Assembly: GCA_009760855.2 (NCBI GenBank)
Contig: WPIO01000001.1
Span: 12,571,501 to 12,635,500, forward strand
DNA from: Cristatella mucedo
Lineage: Eukaryota > Bryozoa > Phylactolaemata > Cristatellidae
DNA length: 64,000 nt
Direction of reading: 5' to 3'
Below the pieces are notes generated by a model. That model did no database searches, was not told the DNA's origin, and was given only the letters and a program-made list of their open reading frames with translations. The position numbers were made by a program, and so were the translations under genes. This document shows, piece after piece, positions 1 through 10,457 of this stretch; position 1 is the first letter of the stretch, and the number at the start of each line of letters is the position of its first letter.

Positions 1-1180
1 CCCACAGTATGGGAAAGGCGCTCATGAAAAGCTGGCTAGCATTGACCGCCGACACGGCGTCAGAGTGTGGACTGAAGGCTTCGGTAGTCCTGGTGCAATC
101 GTTCAACAATAAACCAGACCAGCTGACACGAGCTGCTCAGAAGTGGATGAGGGTGAAAGCAAGATGTCGTGTGGTTCCAGAGTAGTCATCTTCAGAGGCG
201 GTCGTCGTCGACTTAAAGAGTTTCCACAGCTTTCGCCACTTTGTTGTAGACAGGACCATTTACCTCGCCAGATTGTGCCACCTGGAAGCTGTTATCCGGG
301 GAAAGGACATCAAAGCCTTCGTGAAGGCTTGCCTTCGTTTCAAGTCCGTCGATCCTGCACCAGTCGCATGGACTTCACAAGTGCTGAATGTGAGCGACAA
401 CTAGTAGTGCCTGAGCCGCGATGTAGTACATTTTAAGGGCCAAAAATATTTGACCATGGTAGATTGTGGGCTGAGCCGTTTCGCAATTTGGAGGCGAATA
501 CCTGACGAAAAAGAAGACTCTTTTGTTCAAACTCTTGGCGAACTTCTTAGCGAGCGAGGCCCTCGACTGAAGTTGCTCGTGGATAACGGCTCAAGTTTTC
601 ATCAACAGCTTTTCGCGGCCTTTCCGATCGCTGGGCCGTAGAGCCCATCTACCGTTGCGCCTATAAACTCTCCGGCAACGGCATCTTTGAGCAAAATTAG
701 GCGACCATCAAGGGAATGGCAGCTCGCACGGGATAGGACGTTCTCGTGATGTATCAATACAACGTCTAGCCAACGGCAGGTTTGCACGAAAAATCGGTGC
801 CCAGCGTTAGGTGTTCTCCGATGAGTGGAAAAGGCCCCTCCTCAGGGTATAGACGAATCAGGGCCTGATGACGGCTCATTACGCGACCGGCCTGCGAATT
901 TTCATGAGGCCGCCCTACGGCACTCGTTCCACGACCGACTCGCCCGAGAGCACGGTGACCAACGACTGCCAGGGCGTTGGAATCGAGATCAAAGATGTAC
1001 GTCGCCACATGTACGACCTGAATCTCATACCAGGGCAGGAAGAGGCGCCCCCTCCACCTGAAGGCGACAGAAATGAACCAGGACAGCTTTCCGAGCGTGC
1101 TGCGACACTTCCTAAGCGTCACCATGACAATGTTTTTACCGGATAGCTTGCCAATGATGCTGATCCTTGAGATCAGGGTG
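1..1180 (+). pseudogene. Family-B LTR retrotransposon relic B0: RNase H tail and integrase
   Basis: This is the 3' part of a decayed LTR element whose 5' part lies before the window. It starts in the RNase H tail and runs through integrase, matching the integrase of the better preserved element at 13183-14058 but broken by many stops and frameshifts. The end of the integrase tail is at about 1143. The stretch is near-identical to 18351-19530, the same part of relic B1, so it belongs to the tandem unit. Open frames at 143-436, 450-641 and 868-1146 are fragments of this relic, not separate genes. Confidence 0.85.
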
Positions 1181-1557
1181 TGTATTTCGTGTTTCTCTGT
1201 ATGCATTATTCGATTATAGACACCGGGTTCGCCGGGATACTGCCGGTGCACGGAAATCGGTAATGCCCTAAAACACCTAAGGGTCAGAATCTGGTGGCTA
1301 TCGCCGAGGGTCAGGCAAGTGCGGAGCTGTGGTCAGGCGGCTGTTGTTCATCTCCAGGCCGGCTTTGTCCTACAGCCCACTCACGGGAAGAGTTGTGGCT
1401 GGGAGCGAGGGGGAGAAAGACCACGAACATGGGAGAGAATAGCTGTGTTTGGGGGAGCGCTGCAGGCACAAGCGAGAATACACGTTCCGGCGAACCGACT
1501 TTGGTGTTCTGCCTGATTCCGCTTGCGTACCCAGTTGGGAGAGCATTATTAAGTTCA
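1181..1557 (+). repeat. 3' LTR of relic B0
   Basis: This 377-bp LTR starts TGTATTTCG and ends AGTTCA. It aligns along its length with the 5' LTRs of family B (for example 15424-15861), and its copy at 19533-19909 has the same length. It lies only 322 bp upstream of FEM1 copy A. The next five bases, CGCTT, may be the remains of the target duplication, since the left flank of the element reads TACTT. Confidence 0.8.
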
Positions 1558-1879
1558 CGCTTGAGATTGTTCGAGTTGGAATTAAATGCCGCCTCAATTA
1601 CCAGCCTGCTTGTTTTTTTCTTGGATTTGACGCGGAATCGTTGGCGCTAACTCAAATTATTATTGAAGGCTGCACGAGTATCCGCCCATCTATGTAGCGA
1701 GTCCATTGCGAACGTTTGGTATTGTTCGTTCTGGAACCGTCTCCACGAGCTTTCAGTCGTTCTTCGCTCGCAGCCGAACCACCTTCATCGCTCACTTGCT
1801 GACGGTATAAGAACTTTCGTTATCCCATAACATCACTATCAGCAGAAGTTTTGAGCATAGCCGTATTGCTAGCGGGACA
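1558..1879 (+). promoter_or_regulatory. Upstream region of FEM1 copy A
   Basis: This short non-LTR stretch lies between the family-B LTR and the FEM1 start codon. A TATA-like GGTATAA is at 1804-1810, about 70 bp before the ATG. The start context at 1880 is favourable (A at -3, G at +4). The same stretch precedes copies B and C, and its last part (from GAGTCCATTGCG) precedes copy D. Promoter function is inferred from position only. Confidence 0.4.
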
Positions 1880-4002
1880 ATGGAAGAAGGAAAAGAAGCG
1901 CCGGATTTCTCAGCCAGTCTCCTCGCCCTGGATCCAACTGGCAAGGAAGAAGCACTCAAAGAGTTCTGCGAGGAGGTATTCATTGCTGCTGTAAATGGAC
2001 AGCTTGCAGCGCTGAATCGTCTCCTCAGCTCATGTACGCAAGAGTATCGAGACGCTGCTCTGCGTTTCTCCAAGAAGGCTGGCCTCGAGACACTTACTCC
2101 TCTTGTAGCAGCAGCTAAGATAGGTCGTCTAAAGATTGTTGAAGCTCTTGTAACAGACTTTAATGTTGATATTGATCAGCCAGCGTCAGTAATGATAGAC
2201 AAAACCATAAATGCCGATGCTACCGCTCTTTGGTGTGCGGCAGCATGGGGCCACTTCGACGTCGTCAAAGTGCTCGTAGCCGCTGGCGCCCGTGTTAATC
2301 ATGCGAGTGGTACAAGGTTTACGCCACTTAGGGCTGCTTGCTGCCTAGGCTACATGGATCTCATCCGTTACTTGATAAGTAATGGCGCCGACGTCAACTT
2401 GGTCGACGATCGTGGTTGCACGTGCCTCATGCTTGCATCCTTTCACGGCTTCGTTGACGTGGTTCGCTGTCTTGTTGAACACGGAGCGAATATAGATCCT
2501 AGTCATGATTGCGCTACATCTGCTTTGCATTTGGCAGCCGAGGAAGGAAAAATTGCCATAGTGACCTATCTAATCTCACGAAATGCTTCCGTGTCGAAGA
2601 ACGAGCATGGCCTGACCCCCATTATGGCAGCAGCAGCCAACGGCAGAGTGGACATAGTGGAATGGTTGGCTGCGAAACTGTCCTGTGGTCCCAAGGATCG
2701 CGTAGAAGCATACGAGCTTATTGCTGCTTCGCTCGCCAATTCCGGTAAGAATGTAAACTTGTCATTAAGCTTCAATTACATGCATGCCGCAATGCTAGAG
2801 CGTAACCTATGTGGGCTAACGAAAAGTCCCGTGGAGACCCTGGAGGATTACGACTTTCTGAAGGAGTGCTGCTCGCTCGCCGAACTCGTGGCAATCAAGG
2901 CTGACGACGCCAGACTTGGGCTGGAAGCCCTGCTAATGCAGGAGAGAATTCTAGGCCTCCAGCACCCAGCAGTGGCTTACCACTTGGAATATCGAGCTGC
3001 TCGGCTTGCAGAAGCCGGAGAGTGCAGCCGTGGCCTTAGACTTTTATTGCGTGCCGCCCGGGCAAAGTTGAGTTATGAGTGCTGTATTGCTTATGAACTG
3101 TTGCGAATCACCAAATCTTTTGGTTCCATGTTCGAGGCAGGGGAGCCAATACCTTGCACTCTACTGAAGAGGGCAATGGAGCTGCTGTGTCTAGACATTG
3201 GTGCTGTTCGTGTACAGAATGACGACATAGCTAAACTGGTGAGAATCTTGCAGTTTCTTTTTGTTTGCGCCGCCATGCATCCGATCATCAGGCTGAAGCA
3301 GCTTGCGGCACCTGCTGTCGTCGTTGTAACTGGCCTGATTTCGATTTTGATTCCCTTTCGATGCCATCGCTTTGCGCTCGTCGGTCAGGTCTGACACTTT
3401 TTGGTCGTATTCACTGCCATTCGCATTTGTAGGCTGTGGAAATCGACATGGAGTCGATGCTGAGTTTGGTTGCATTTGCTACCCAATCTCAGCTCTCCGA
3501 AGTGGAAAGCTTTGACCTCCGCCGTGTCACATATCGTTTCTGCAAGATGGATGTTCGACTGCCCATCGGTTTTAGTCTCCTGCACATGGCCGTGAGCCTC
3601 TGGACGGGTGCTGATTTAGACATGGGCGATGAGTTCAACTTTCCCAGCAGTGATGTTGCAGGCTGGCTGCTCGATTGCGGGCACAGCATCGACTGCCGCG
3701 ATCGTAATGGCAACACTCCACTTCACATTGCCGTCCAGCTCGGCCATCGGATGAACGATTTCACAAAGCTGCACGACATAATCATGCTTATCTCCAAGTA
3801 CGGCGGCCATCTAGACTGCACAAATGTGCGTGGCAAAACGGCCCTGCAGTGCTGTGCCACCAGGGTGGCCAAGGATATCCTCAGGCTGCAAATTAAACCG
3901 CGACTGATGTGCTTAGCGGCTAGGGCTGTCAAACGAACCGGCTCAGGCACCTACGAGGGCGTGCTGCCGAAAGACCTTCTGGACTTCGTGAACCTGCACT
4001 GA
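1880..4002 (+). CDS. FEM1: FEM1 homologue, copy A (CUL2 E3 ligase substrate receptor)
   Basis: There are two exons, 1880-3238 and 3433-4002, with a 194-bp phase-0 GT..AG intron. Together they encode 642 residues, close to animal FEM1 proteins (about 617-627). Residues 30-267 hold about seven ankyrin repeats with FEM1-like motifs (TALWCAAAWGHFDVV at 115-129, CTCLMLASFHG at 180-190). A helical TPR-like middle contains LLMQERILGLQHP at 351-363. Exon 2 carries the C-terminal ankyrins (FSLLHMAV at 500-507, NTPLHIAV near 547-554) and a VHL/BC-box-like LMCLAARAV at 611-619, followed by LPKDLLDFVNLH at the end. In animals FEM1 recruits substrates, often through C-terminal degrons, to CUL2-RBX1 via elongin B/C. 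That role is inferred here from family membership. By eye, copy B differs at about three coding positions, one changing an amino acid (Glu/Asp near the C-terminus). Confidence 0.9.
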
Positions 4003-4429
4003 CAGTTGTGGGATTAAGTTACGGTGGCCACTGCCACCACTCCGTGCTAGCCTGTGACCTAAGCTGTCGTATCATTGCTTTCGTGTGGTGCTGCAGTCTC
4101 CCCTCTGGTCTTTAACCACCGAGCCGATTTCGCCTCGGCTGCTTGCGAGCACTCAACGGTGCTCCTGTTTTTTAATTTGTTGCTTTTGGCACTCACCTCT
4201 CGGGCTTGAAGAGCCGCGGGGGGGGGGGGCAGGTGGCAGGCACTGTGCGGTGGCATGTAGCAATAGATGGGCTGTCGTGTGCATGTCCGTAAGCTGACTC
4301 GTCGAGCCACTGACTGACATGAGAGACAGTTCTGCCGTGCTTCTTTTGAACACAACCGTGACATTGCATCTGAAGCGTCCGGCGTGCTGCATTCCGTTAT
4401 CGTGGCTGGGCACGGTGCAAATACCAACG

Positions 4430-4435
4430 AATAAA
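4430..4435 (+). terminator. Poly(A) signal of FEM1 copy A
   Basis: An AATAAA lies 428 bp past the stop codon and is kept at the same place after copies B and C. In the flank of copy D the sequence is changed and the signal is lost, which fits that copy being dead. Confidence 0.55.
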
Positions 4436-4443
4436 TAGAAACG

Positions 4444-4644
4444 TCATTCGAGCTTCAACTCGTGCGCTTTGCAGTATTCCAAAAGCTTCGCACGCCGCTC
4501 GGCCTTAGCGTGTGCTCGATGTGTATCTGAACGTTTCGTCCTAATACGGCTGCATCCCATACAGCCGAACAAGGAGTCTTGTTGCCGCTTCTTATTCGTA
4601 GTGGCCAGCCTTGCTATATACAGCACGAGTATTTGCATGTGCAT
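4444..4644 (-). CDS. Small antisense ORF, 66 aa, unknown
   Basis: This open frame on the minus strand begins just past the FEM1 poly(A) signal. It encodes a basic peptide with a Lys/Arg-rich middle and the end ELKLE. It stays open in the copies at 22798-22998 and 36112-36306 despite substitutions in the third unit, but is destroyed in the degraded fourth one. I recognise no domain. It also contains a 21-nt inverted repeat (4547-4567) that could be the real conserved element. It may be chance. Confidence 0.15.
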   Translation of the reverse strand: MHMQILVLYIARLATTNKKRQQDSLFGCMGCSRIRTKRSDTHRAHAKAERRAKLLEYCKAHELKLE

Positions 4645-5820
4645 GTATTCGGTCTCACATTTAGATTAGCAAGTAAACGGAATGATGCCAGCAGACAGGC
4701 TGTATCCAGCGGTTCGCTTCAACAGCCCGGCAGCTTTCGGCGCTCGTGGTCGAAACTCGTCATAAGTCAATCGTGAGTCTCAGACGCTACGGGAGGAAGC
4801 TCGAGGTTAACAAGCTAAGATATATAATTCGTTGGCGTAGCACCCAGGGAGAACGCTAGCTGATGACCTTGGTCGTTAGACGCGAGTATCATAGCCTTGA
4901 GACTGGTGGTGACCCATGCTATTTGTGGTCAGGTCATCTCAAGTTGCTCTCTTGTCGTCACTGGTACTGACCTCTATTGGTTATAAGCATGTGCACTTAG
5001 CAGCGTTGTGTAGACCTGGCTGACCTCACATACGATAACTTAAGGATGGGGTCACTAACCGTATGAGCTGCACAGTGCAAGCCGACCTATAGATAGCCGA
5101 ACAGCTACAGGGCAGTATAAATGATCCGTGGCTTTGAGCTTGTGATAAAGATTTCTGCCAGCAGCATTTTCCATCGACCACTGACTGACTTTCCAAGTTG
5201 CCATTCGAGGCGTTATCCAGGATTAAACTTTAGGTATCGTCTGATTTAGAGGTCAAAATTGACCTGCCTGCCCCAGTGTAGGTGGCATGATGTAACTATG
5301 TAGGCGATAGTACACTGGTTTCATTGAAAATAGCACACATGTTGAGGACTTCCAATTGCCCACCCATGTGTCAAAAGTAGACTGTAGTAGTAGACTGAAA
5401 ATGTATCGACTTTTTACTTACTCGGTCGTTGAAATTTGCAATATTCGACATCTATTGCAATCATTTTCTCTAGACCTTTAGACTTGAGACCTTGACGACA
5501 GCGCCAAATAGGCTATGGTTCGGTGCAGACTTTATAATGGCTAGGACTACTAAGCGAAAACTTGAAAACACGTGCAAATGATCGGGCCTTTTATTCGTCT
5601 ACTGGCTTACGAGGGCTATTTCAGGACGTACCGATTTGTCTTAGCTAAGTCTAGATTCAATATGAAGTTAGCTAAATCACAGACGCACAGCCCATAAATG
5701 CCGGCTGATGCAGACCGTGCAACATTCTAAGTGCTCCCTGGTCCTCTTTGCCTAGCGATCCTTGCAGTGATCTGGTAGATAGCTATTTCTAGTTTCTTTG
5801 TCGCTGATCACTTCGTAGCA
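4645..5820. other. Intergenic flank of unit 1, no gene seen
   Basis: I see no conserved reading frame and no RNA gene. It is near-identical to 22999-24165 and to 36307-37485. The part at about 5475-5770 is also found, diverged, at 53981-54270 in the rearranged fourth unit, so it may be part of an unrecognised repeat. Confidence 0.5.
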
Positions 5821-6348
5821 ACTCATTGTCTTCATGGTTCTGTCACTCACCTTTAGGTCCTTTCATTGCCTGGCTCCAGTCTACCTATCAGACCTACTAT
5901 TAAACCGGGATAGGCATGGAAGCACCCACTTTTCATAATCAAATCGCTTAGCTAGACCTCATAAGAGCCTAACGTTGTTTTGGAGACCGTCTCTTTATTT
6001 TGTATCCTACCAAAGCTTGAAATTCGCTCAGACTGAAGTCACAATATTCGCTGACTTGACAACATTTAAAAAGAAGCTAAAACGCATCGATTTATCGTAG
6101 CATTTATTGGGTCACTGTAAGTCGTCCTTTGCGGGCTTATGCTTGCAGATGCAGTGAGCATACTGCCACCAACTTGATTTGCATGTTGGCCCTCTGCATA
6201 TCACCTCCTAACGTGCTATGCTTGTTGGCATTGAGCATGCTACCACTGACCGTTCGATCATGCTTCTTTTGCAGTATTGGTAAAGCGCCTAGTTGAGACT
6301 AATTTCTCTGAGGACACCATACAAGTCTATTATTATTATTATTATTAT
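5821..6348 (+). pseudogene. LINE 3' end (CR1/L2-like ORF2 C-terminus) with (TAT)n tail
   Basis: Broken translation shows signatures typical of the end of CR1/L2-type ORF2: FHCLAPVYLSDLL from about 5862, a degraded GDR(A)F segment, then FADLTTFKKKLKRI near 6050-6090. A pure TAT run closes it (6328-6348), as expected for the 3' tail of such elements. No reverse-transcriptase core remains. Copies occur at 24175-24699 and 37490-38010, and a better preserved one at 53480-53980. The LINE family assignment rests on my recognition of the motifs. Confidence 0.55.
6328..6348. repeat. (TAT)7 microsatellite
   Basis: Seven TAT units end the LINE remnant. The matching tracts have six units in unit 2 (24682-24699) and about five in unit 3 (37996-38010), so the tract has changed length since the duplications. 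Confidence 0.85.
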
Positions 6349-9257
6349 CCTTTTACGCTTGCACCAATCGAATTTGAAAGTAAACCGAAATTTTTGAAAG
6401 GAATATTTGCAACGGACAAGATACCAATGGTCGTTTGGTGTGTGGAGGCCCTCAGCTCACTCTCAGGCTTCGACACTTACTGAGCAGCTACGTTGAGGGC
6501 TCGAGAAGACTTGAAAAATTATTATAGCTTGCTTAGTTCGCAGGCTCATCAGAGCTGCGATAACAGGACCTGAGCTGCTATCTTTACTCTTGCAGTGAGT
6601 GATATAGGATGGATTTTTGCACGACTTGTACCTACAAATTCCTTTGTTGCAGTACTCGAACCTACGTACTAGATAGCGAAGTGCAAGAATGCCCCTTGGC
6701 TAAGACCTTGGAGCTCGCTAGGCTTGTGAATGCAAAACTTAGTATTTTCAGCTGACTAATTGTTTGAGCTCCTACAAAAGCTGAAGCTAAGTTAATAAGA
6801 AGTGAGCTTTCAGAATGAAAAATATGTCTTTTCATTACTTGCCTGCTGAAAAGCGTAATTTTGTATAGGTACATTTCGCTGGGTGTCAGCTGCTATGTGG
6901 CTGTGGTTCCACCGGTAAGAAACGGGCCCGGGAGCAGGACGAACCTTGTCGTTGCTTGGCGAGACCTCTGTTTATTTAACTCCATTGTATGCTCATAACT
7001 CATCTTACGCTCAACGTAACTCAATGTAAATATCGCGTTCTGGATACTGGCGGGGGAGGATTTACTTGCTGTATTACAAATTATCAAGCGGCATAGCACC
7101 AGCACTTCGAAAAACCGTTTGACATAGCTTGTTTTTCTTAGCGGTGTACTATCATCGGTGACTTCAGTTTGAAGGTGTTCCGGAAACCAAACAAGTCCAA
7201 TTGCAAGTTCAATGGGTGGAGACAGCCCTCAGCATTCCCTGCCTGTGCTAATCTGAGTTTCTAATTTAACAATGGGACATCTGAAATGTTAGCTTGAGTT
7301 AATGAGCTGTTTAAAAGCTAATGTCCGCACCCATGGTCTTTTATCATCCGAATGCATCCGGAGTTTGAAGCCTAATCCCATCAGCAACCGATAAAGATGG
7401 TCAAGCGCAAATAAATAAATGAAGCTTCATAAACAGGAATGTCACCCATATCACTCTCAAAGTTAAGAATTAATAAATATAAATTCATATAAAACCTTAT
7501 AAAAACCGATTCTCTTTTGAGCGACTTTACTAAAGCCAGACAGGAATCGTGTTAATTGGTCATCTAAACTTGAAAACCTTCAAAATACAACGTAAGGACG
7601 ATTAAATCTGACTGAGCAAAGGCGGTCAGAATCTTGTAGTATGTTTGCTTCTTTTTTACTCTTTCCTAATTAGCAGAAGACATAAGTTCCAGGCTTTGGA
7701 ACCATAAGAACTGTAGGCTTAGCCCCGAGTTATTTGAAGTTCCTTGGGGGCACAGCCAAACGACCAGATTCAGAAGAGCAGGTGATGCCACGGGAGGTCT
7801 TAAAGAATTTTGCATAGGCCTATTTGATCAAAAAATAGAAGAAATTTATGGTTTTTTTTGACGATTACATTGGCAAGTTTGAGAGAGTAGGAATATTTTA
7901 ATGAAATAGACTGACAACCGATAATTGAGCACACCCTACTTTACCTGCTCAACAAATGAAGGCTGCCTGTTGACGTCAACTCTTTGAAATATTGCATTAA
8001 TATCGGATTAGAAACTCTGTATCACAGTGCCTGTGATATCTAGGGCTAGATGACAAGTGCTCTCGAGTGACTTGATGATCTATAGGATTACAAACTGCAA
8101 TTTAAGTGGATCGCTTGGTGTAGCTTTCGAGCGCAAGTGTCGATGGTCGGATTAGAGGATTTGTGTAAATAAAATAGACCGTTCCGATAAGTTAAACCTC
8201 ACCTGCCAGCGAACGCAGATAAACGTGGGTCGGCGTGTTTGAACAAATCTACAGCACGGTTACTTCTGATGCCTATCCTTCTGTGTAAAAATAGATATAG
8301 CGTCGTTTGAGAAGTTTCGTTTGAGTTGTAGCATCCGTTGGTAGTTATTGAAACCCTCCGTTCCAGTCAGAAAAACTGTTACTTTAATATCCCATTCCCC
8401 CGTTGTTGGGTTGACTTCTGTGTGCTCATTGTAGTAAATGTGTTGCAGCTAGTTGCTAGAAAGAGGCTTTGTTCTTGCTACGTGCTAATCAGTCACAAAT
8501 TCAACGAAGTATTTAAGATGCCTGATAAGCTGGCAACAATTGTCTCGTGCCGCCACCAACCACATAGCATCGTGCGGTGGCTGACAAAGCTTTGAGGCTT
8601 GGTCCGAACAGTCCAACCCCTTGCGCTCGCTATTTAGCCCCCCACCTGTTTGGCTTAACGTTGCTGTCAGTCAACGGTGGGCCGCCCCGGCGTACCCAGA
8701 ACCTAAACAACGTATATAGGCCGGCCGTAGGGCGACGCTGAGTCATACGGTCTCTGGAGCTACTGCTTGGCGCTCCGTTTACAATTAATACTGACTACTT
8801 TCAAACGTGTATTTCTCAGCGGCATTTCGCCTTAAGAGCTCCACAAATTGCGTCTGATAACGTTACTTCTTTAATCTTCACTGTTTCACATTACTTTCTA
8901 GTCTGGCGCTTTAATAGCCACGGCAAGAGAAGCAACGACCAACACTCGAGGAAACAGGCAATGTTTTCCGCTTTGGCAAGCGTGCAAAAGTATCTAAGTA
9001 CGACGTCTAGATAAGCATGTATTGCGCGCGCCTGCTGCAATTGAAATTAGAGCTAACTCCTTACCTTGGGTCACTGGTTAGGCAATTGACACCGCGAAGC
9101 GTCCTGTTACTAATGCGGGATATTCCCCAAAGCAGTTATATTCCTTAACTTAGGGACATTTCACATACTCTGCTATTACCCGAGTTCTCATATAATAAAT
9201 ATATAAATAAAAATGTACGTGTAGACATATAATACACGCACATATATGGATACATTC

Positions 9258-9258
<1 letters not shown>
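6349..9258. other. Intergenic stretch of unit 1, no gene recognised
   Basis: No supported gene. Short frames here (minus 6662-6874 and 6893-7105, plus 8338-8595) are not convincing: the minus pair is fused only in unit 2, by loss of one stop codon. The plus frame at 8338-8595 stays open in units 2 and 3 with several changes. A TATA-like GTATATAGG sits near 8710 in a GC-rich setting conserved in all three units and might be a promoter or an old LTR. Confidence 0.4.
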
Positions 9259-9353
<95 letters not shown>

Positions 9354-9510
9354 CTGTGTCTGTGCGTGTGTGCGTGTGTGCGTGCGTGCGTGCGCGTGTG
9401 TGTGTGTGCGTGCGTGCGTGCTCGTGTGTGTGCGAGTGTGTGCGAGTGTGAGCGTGTGTTCATGCGTGCGTGTGCGTGTGCGTGTGCGTGTGCGTGTGTG
9501 TGTGCTTGTA
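9259..9510. repeat. (TA)n then (TG/CG)n compound microsatellite
   Basis: About 80 bp of TA repeats, broken once by ACACA, passes into about 170 bp of TG-rich repeats with CGTG and CGAG variants. Frames reading YIYIYI or VCVCV here are repeat translations. The matching tract is shorter in unit 2 and has GATA units in unit 3. Confidence 0.95.
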
Positions 9511-10003
9511 TAAATAAGAAAACAAACATTTAGTAGTTAGTACCATCCAAGTCAACGCTTGCGCCTTCCGCGAGGCTACCTAGATCTGCAGCCGTTGGCG
9601 CCACGGTAACATAACACTTCCAACGCAAAAACGGCCACGACGATATTCACGGCCGCGGTTTAGTGGGACCAGGATAGATGTACGCACTCATTAAAGGAAA
9701 GGTAAGCAAAGCAAACTTGAGAACAGACAAGTCTGGTGGGTCACTTTATAACAGCACATCGCTCTTACCCTTAACCGCAACGTCCTTAGTCTCGCCGTGT
9801 GAAACAGCTCAGTAAGAAAATTCCCTCAGAAAGAGTAAATACCGTGGAGAATACGTGTCTTAAGCTTTTTTTGAATTCCATCTAATCGCAAGATAACAAA
9901 GCGACAGCCGGTAGGCGTTTCCTAGCGTAGGGTTCGCGGGCGGTCGGGATAATTTGTGCAAGCCCTACCACGCAGTAATTACATTTAAATCTTGCGGCTA
10001 TCC
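9511..10003. other. Unit 1 flank ending in target site of element A
   Basis: No gene seen. The last five bases, TATCC (9999-10003), are the left target-site duplication of the retrotransposon that follows. The same flank without insertion is found in units 2, 3 and 4. Confidence 0.7.
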
Positions 10004-10416
10004 TGTAGTTCGCATGTATGTATCGTATGCAGGCTCCTCTGATAAGCTACTGATGAGCTGTTAGAAGCACCACCGAGAGGGGCCGGTGCACAGCTGGATT
10101 CCGCCTGTGATGTGGTATGGACAGAGGCCAGTAACCAGCTCGTGGCCAGATGGTGGATTCACCATCAGGGTCGGCCAGTGCACTGCTGTTATCCGCCTTT
10201 GATGTGGCATGGACCAGCTGGTGGCCAGATGGTGGATTCACCATCAGGGTTGGCCGGTGCACAGTTGTGGTCGATGAGTCATCGGAGTCGACCAGGGGAG
10301 GGAAGTCGTGTGAGAGCAGGGGCCGAGGGGAGCCGTGCACTCTTCGGCTCCGTGCGTTAGTAATAAACTGTCGGTGTTGGGAATAGGCTGTCTCTCTGCT
10401 GTGCGAACAAACTACA
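10004..10416 (+). repeat. 5' LTR of element A (413 bp)
   Basis: It begins TGTAGTTCGC and ends AAACTACA. It contains a 92-bp and a 79-bp repeat unit (10081-10251) and an AATAAA at 10372-10377 near its end. The segment after AATAAA resembles the end of the family-C LTR (GGTGTTG, TCTGTG, ACTACA), pointing to common origin. The short frames in this region are LTR translations. Confidence 0.92.
10081..10251 (+). repeat. LTR minisatellite, 5' copy (units of 92 and 79 bp)
   Basis: Tandem units begin GGCCGGTG/GGCCAGTG and end GATTCACCATCAGGGT. There are two units plus the start of a third. The 3' LTR has one more 79-bp unit. Confidence 0.9.
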
Positions 10417-10437
10417 AGCTATTTCTCGGCGGGAGCG
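10417..10437 (+). other. Post-LTR segment, candidate primer-binding site
   Basis: The sequence directly after the LTR reads AGCTATTTCTCGGCGGG and has no TGG, the usual complement of tRNA CCA ends. The same segment follows the 5' LTRs of family B (15862), family C (57054, AGCTACTTCGGCAG) and the minus element at 46704 (AGCTATTTCCGGCGG). AGCTATTTCGGC is the exact complement of the first 12 nt of animal tRNA-Phe (GCCGAAAUAGCU). Use as a primer site is inference. Confidence 0.4.
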
Positions 10438-10457
10438 ACCGTGTGGTCCGTATAACG

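Noticed and set aside
1880-3394. The 504-codon open frame as the FEM1 gene itself
   Set aside because: FEM1 family length and the matching frame after a good GT..AG intron show that exon 2 belongs to it. The read-through is kept only as an intron-retention idea.
9188-9533. Long frames on both strands with YIYIYI, VCVCV or THAHTH repeats
   Set aside because: They are translations of the (TA)n(TG)n microsatellite.
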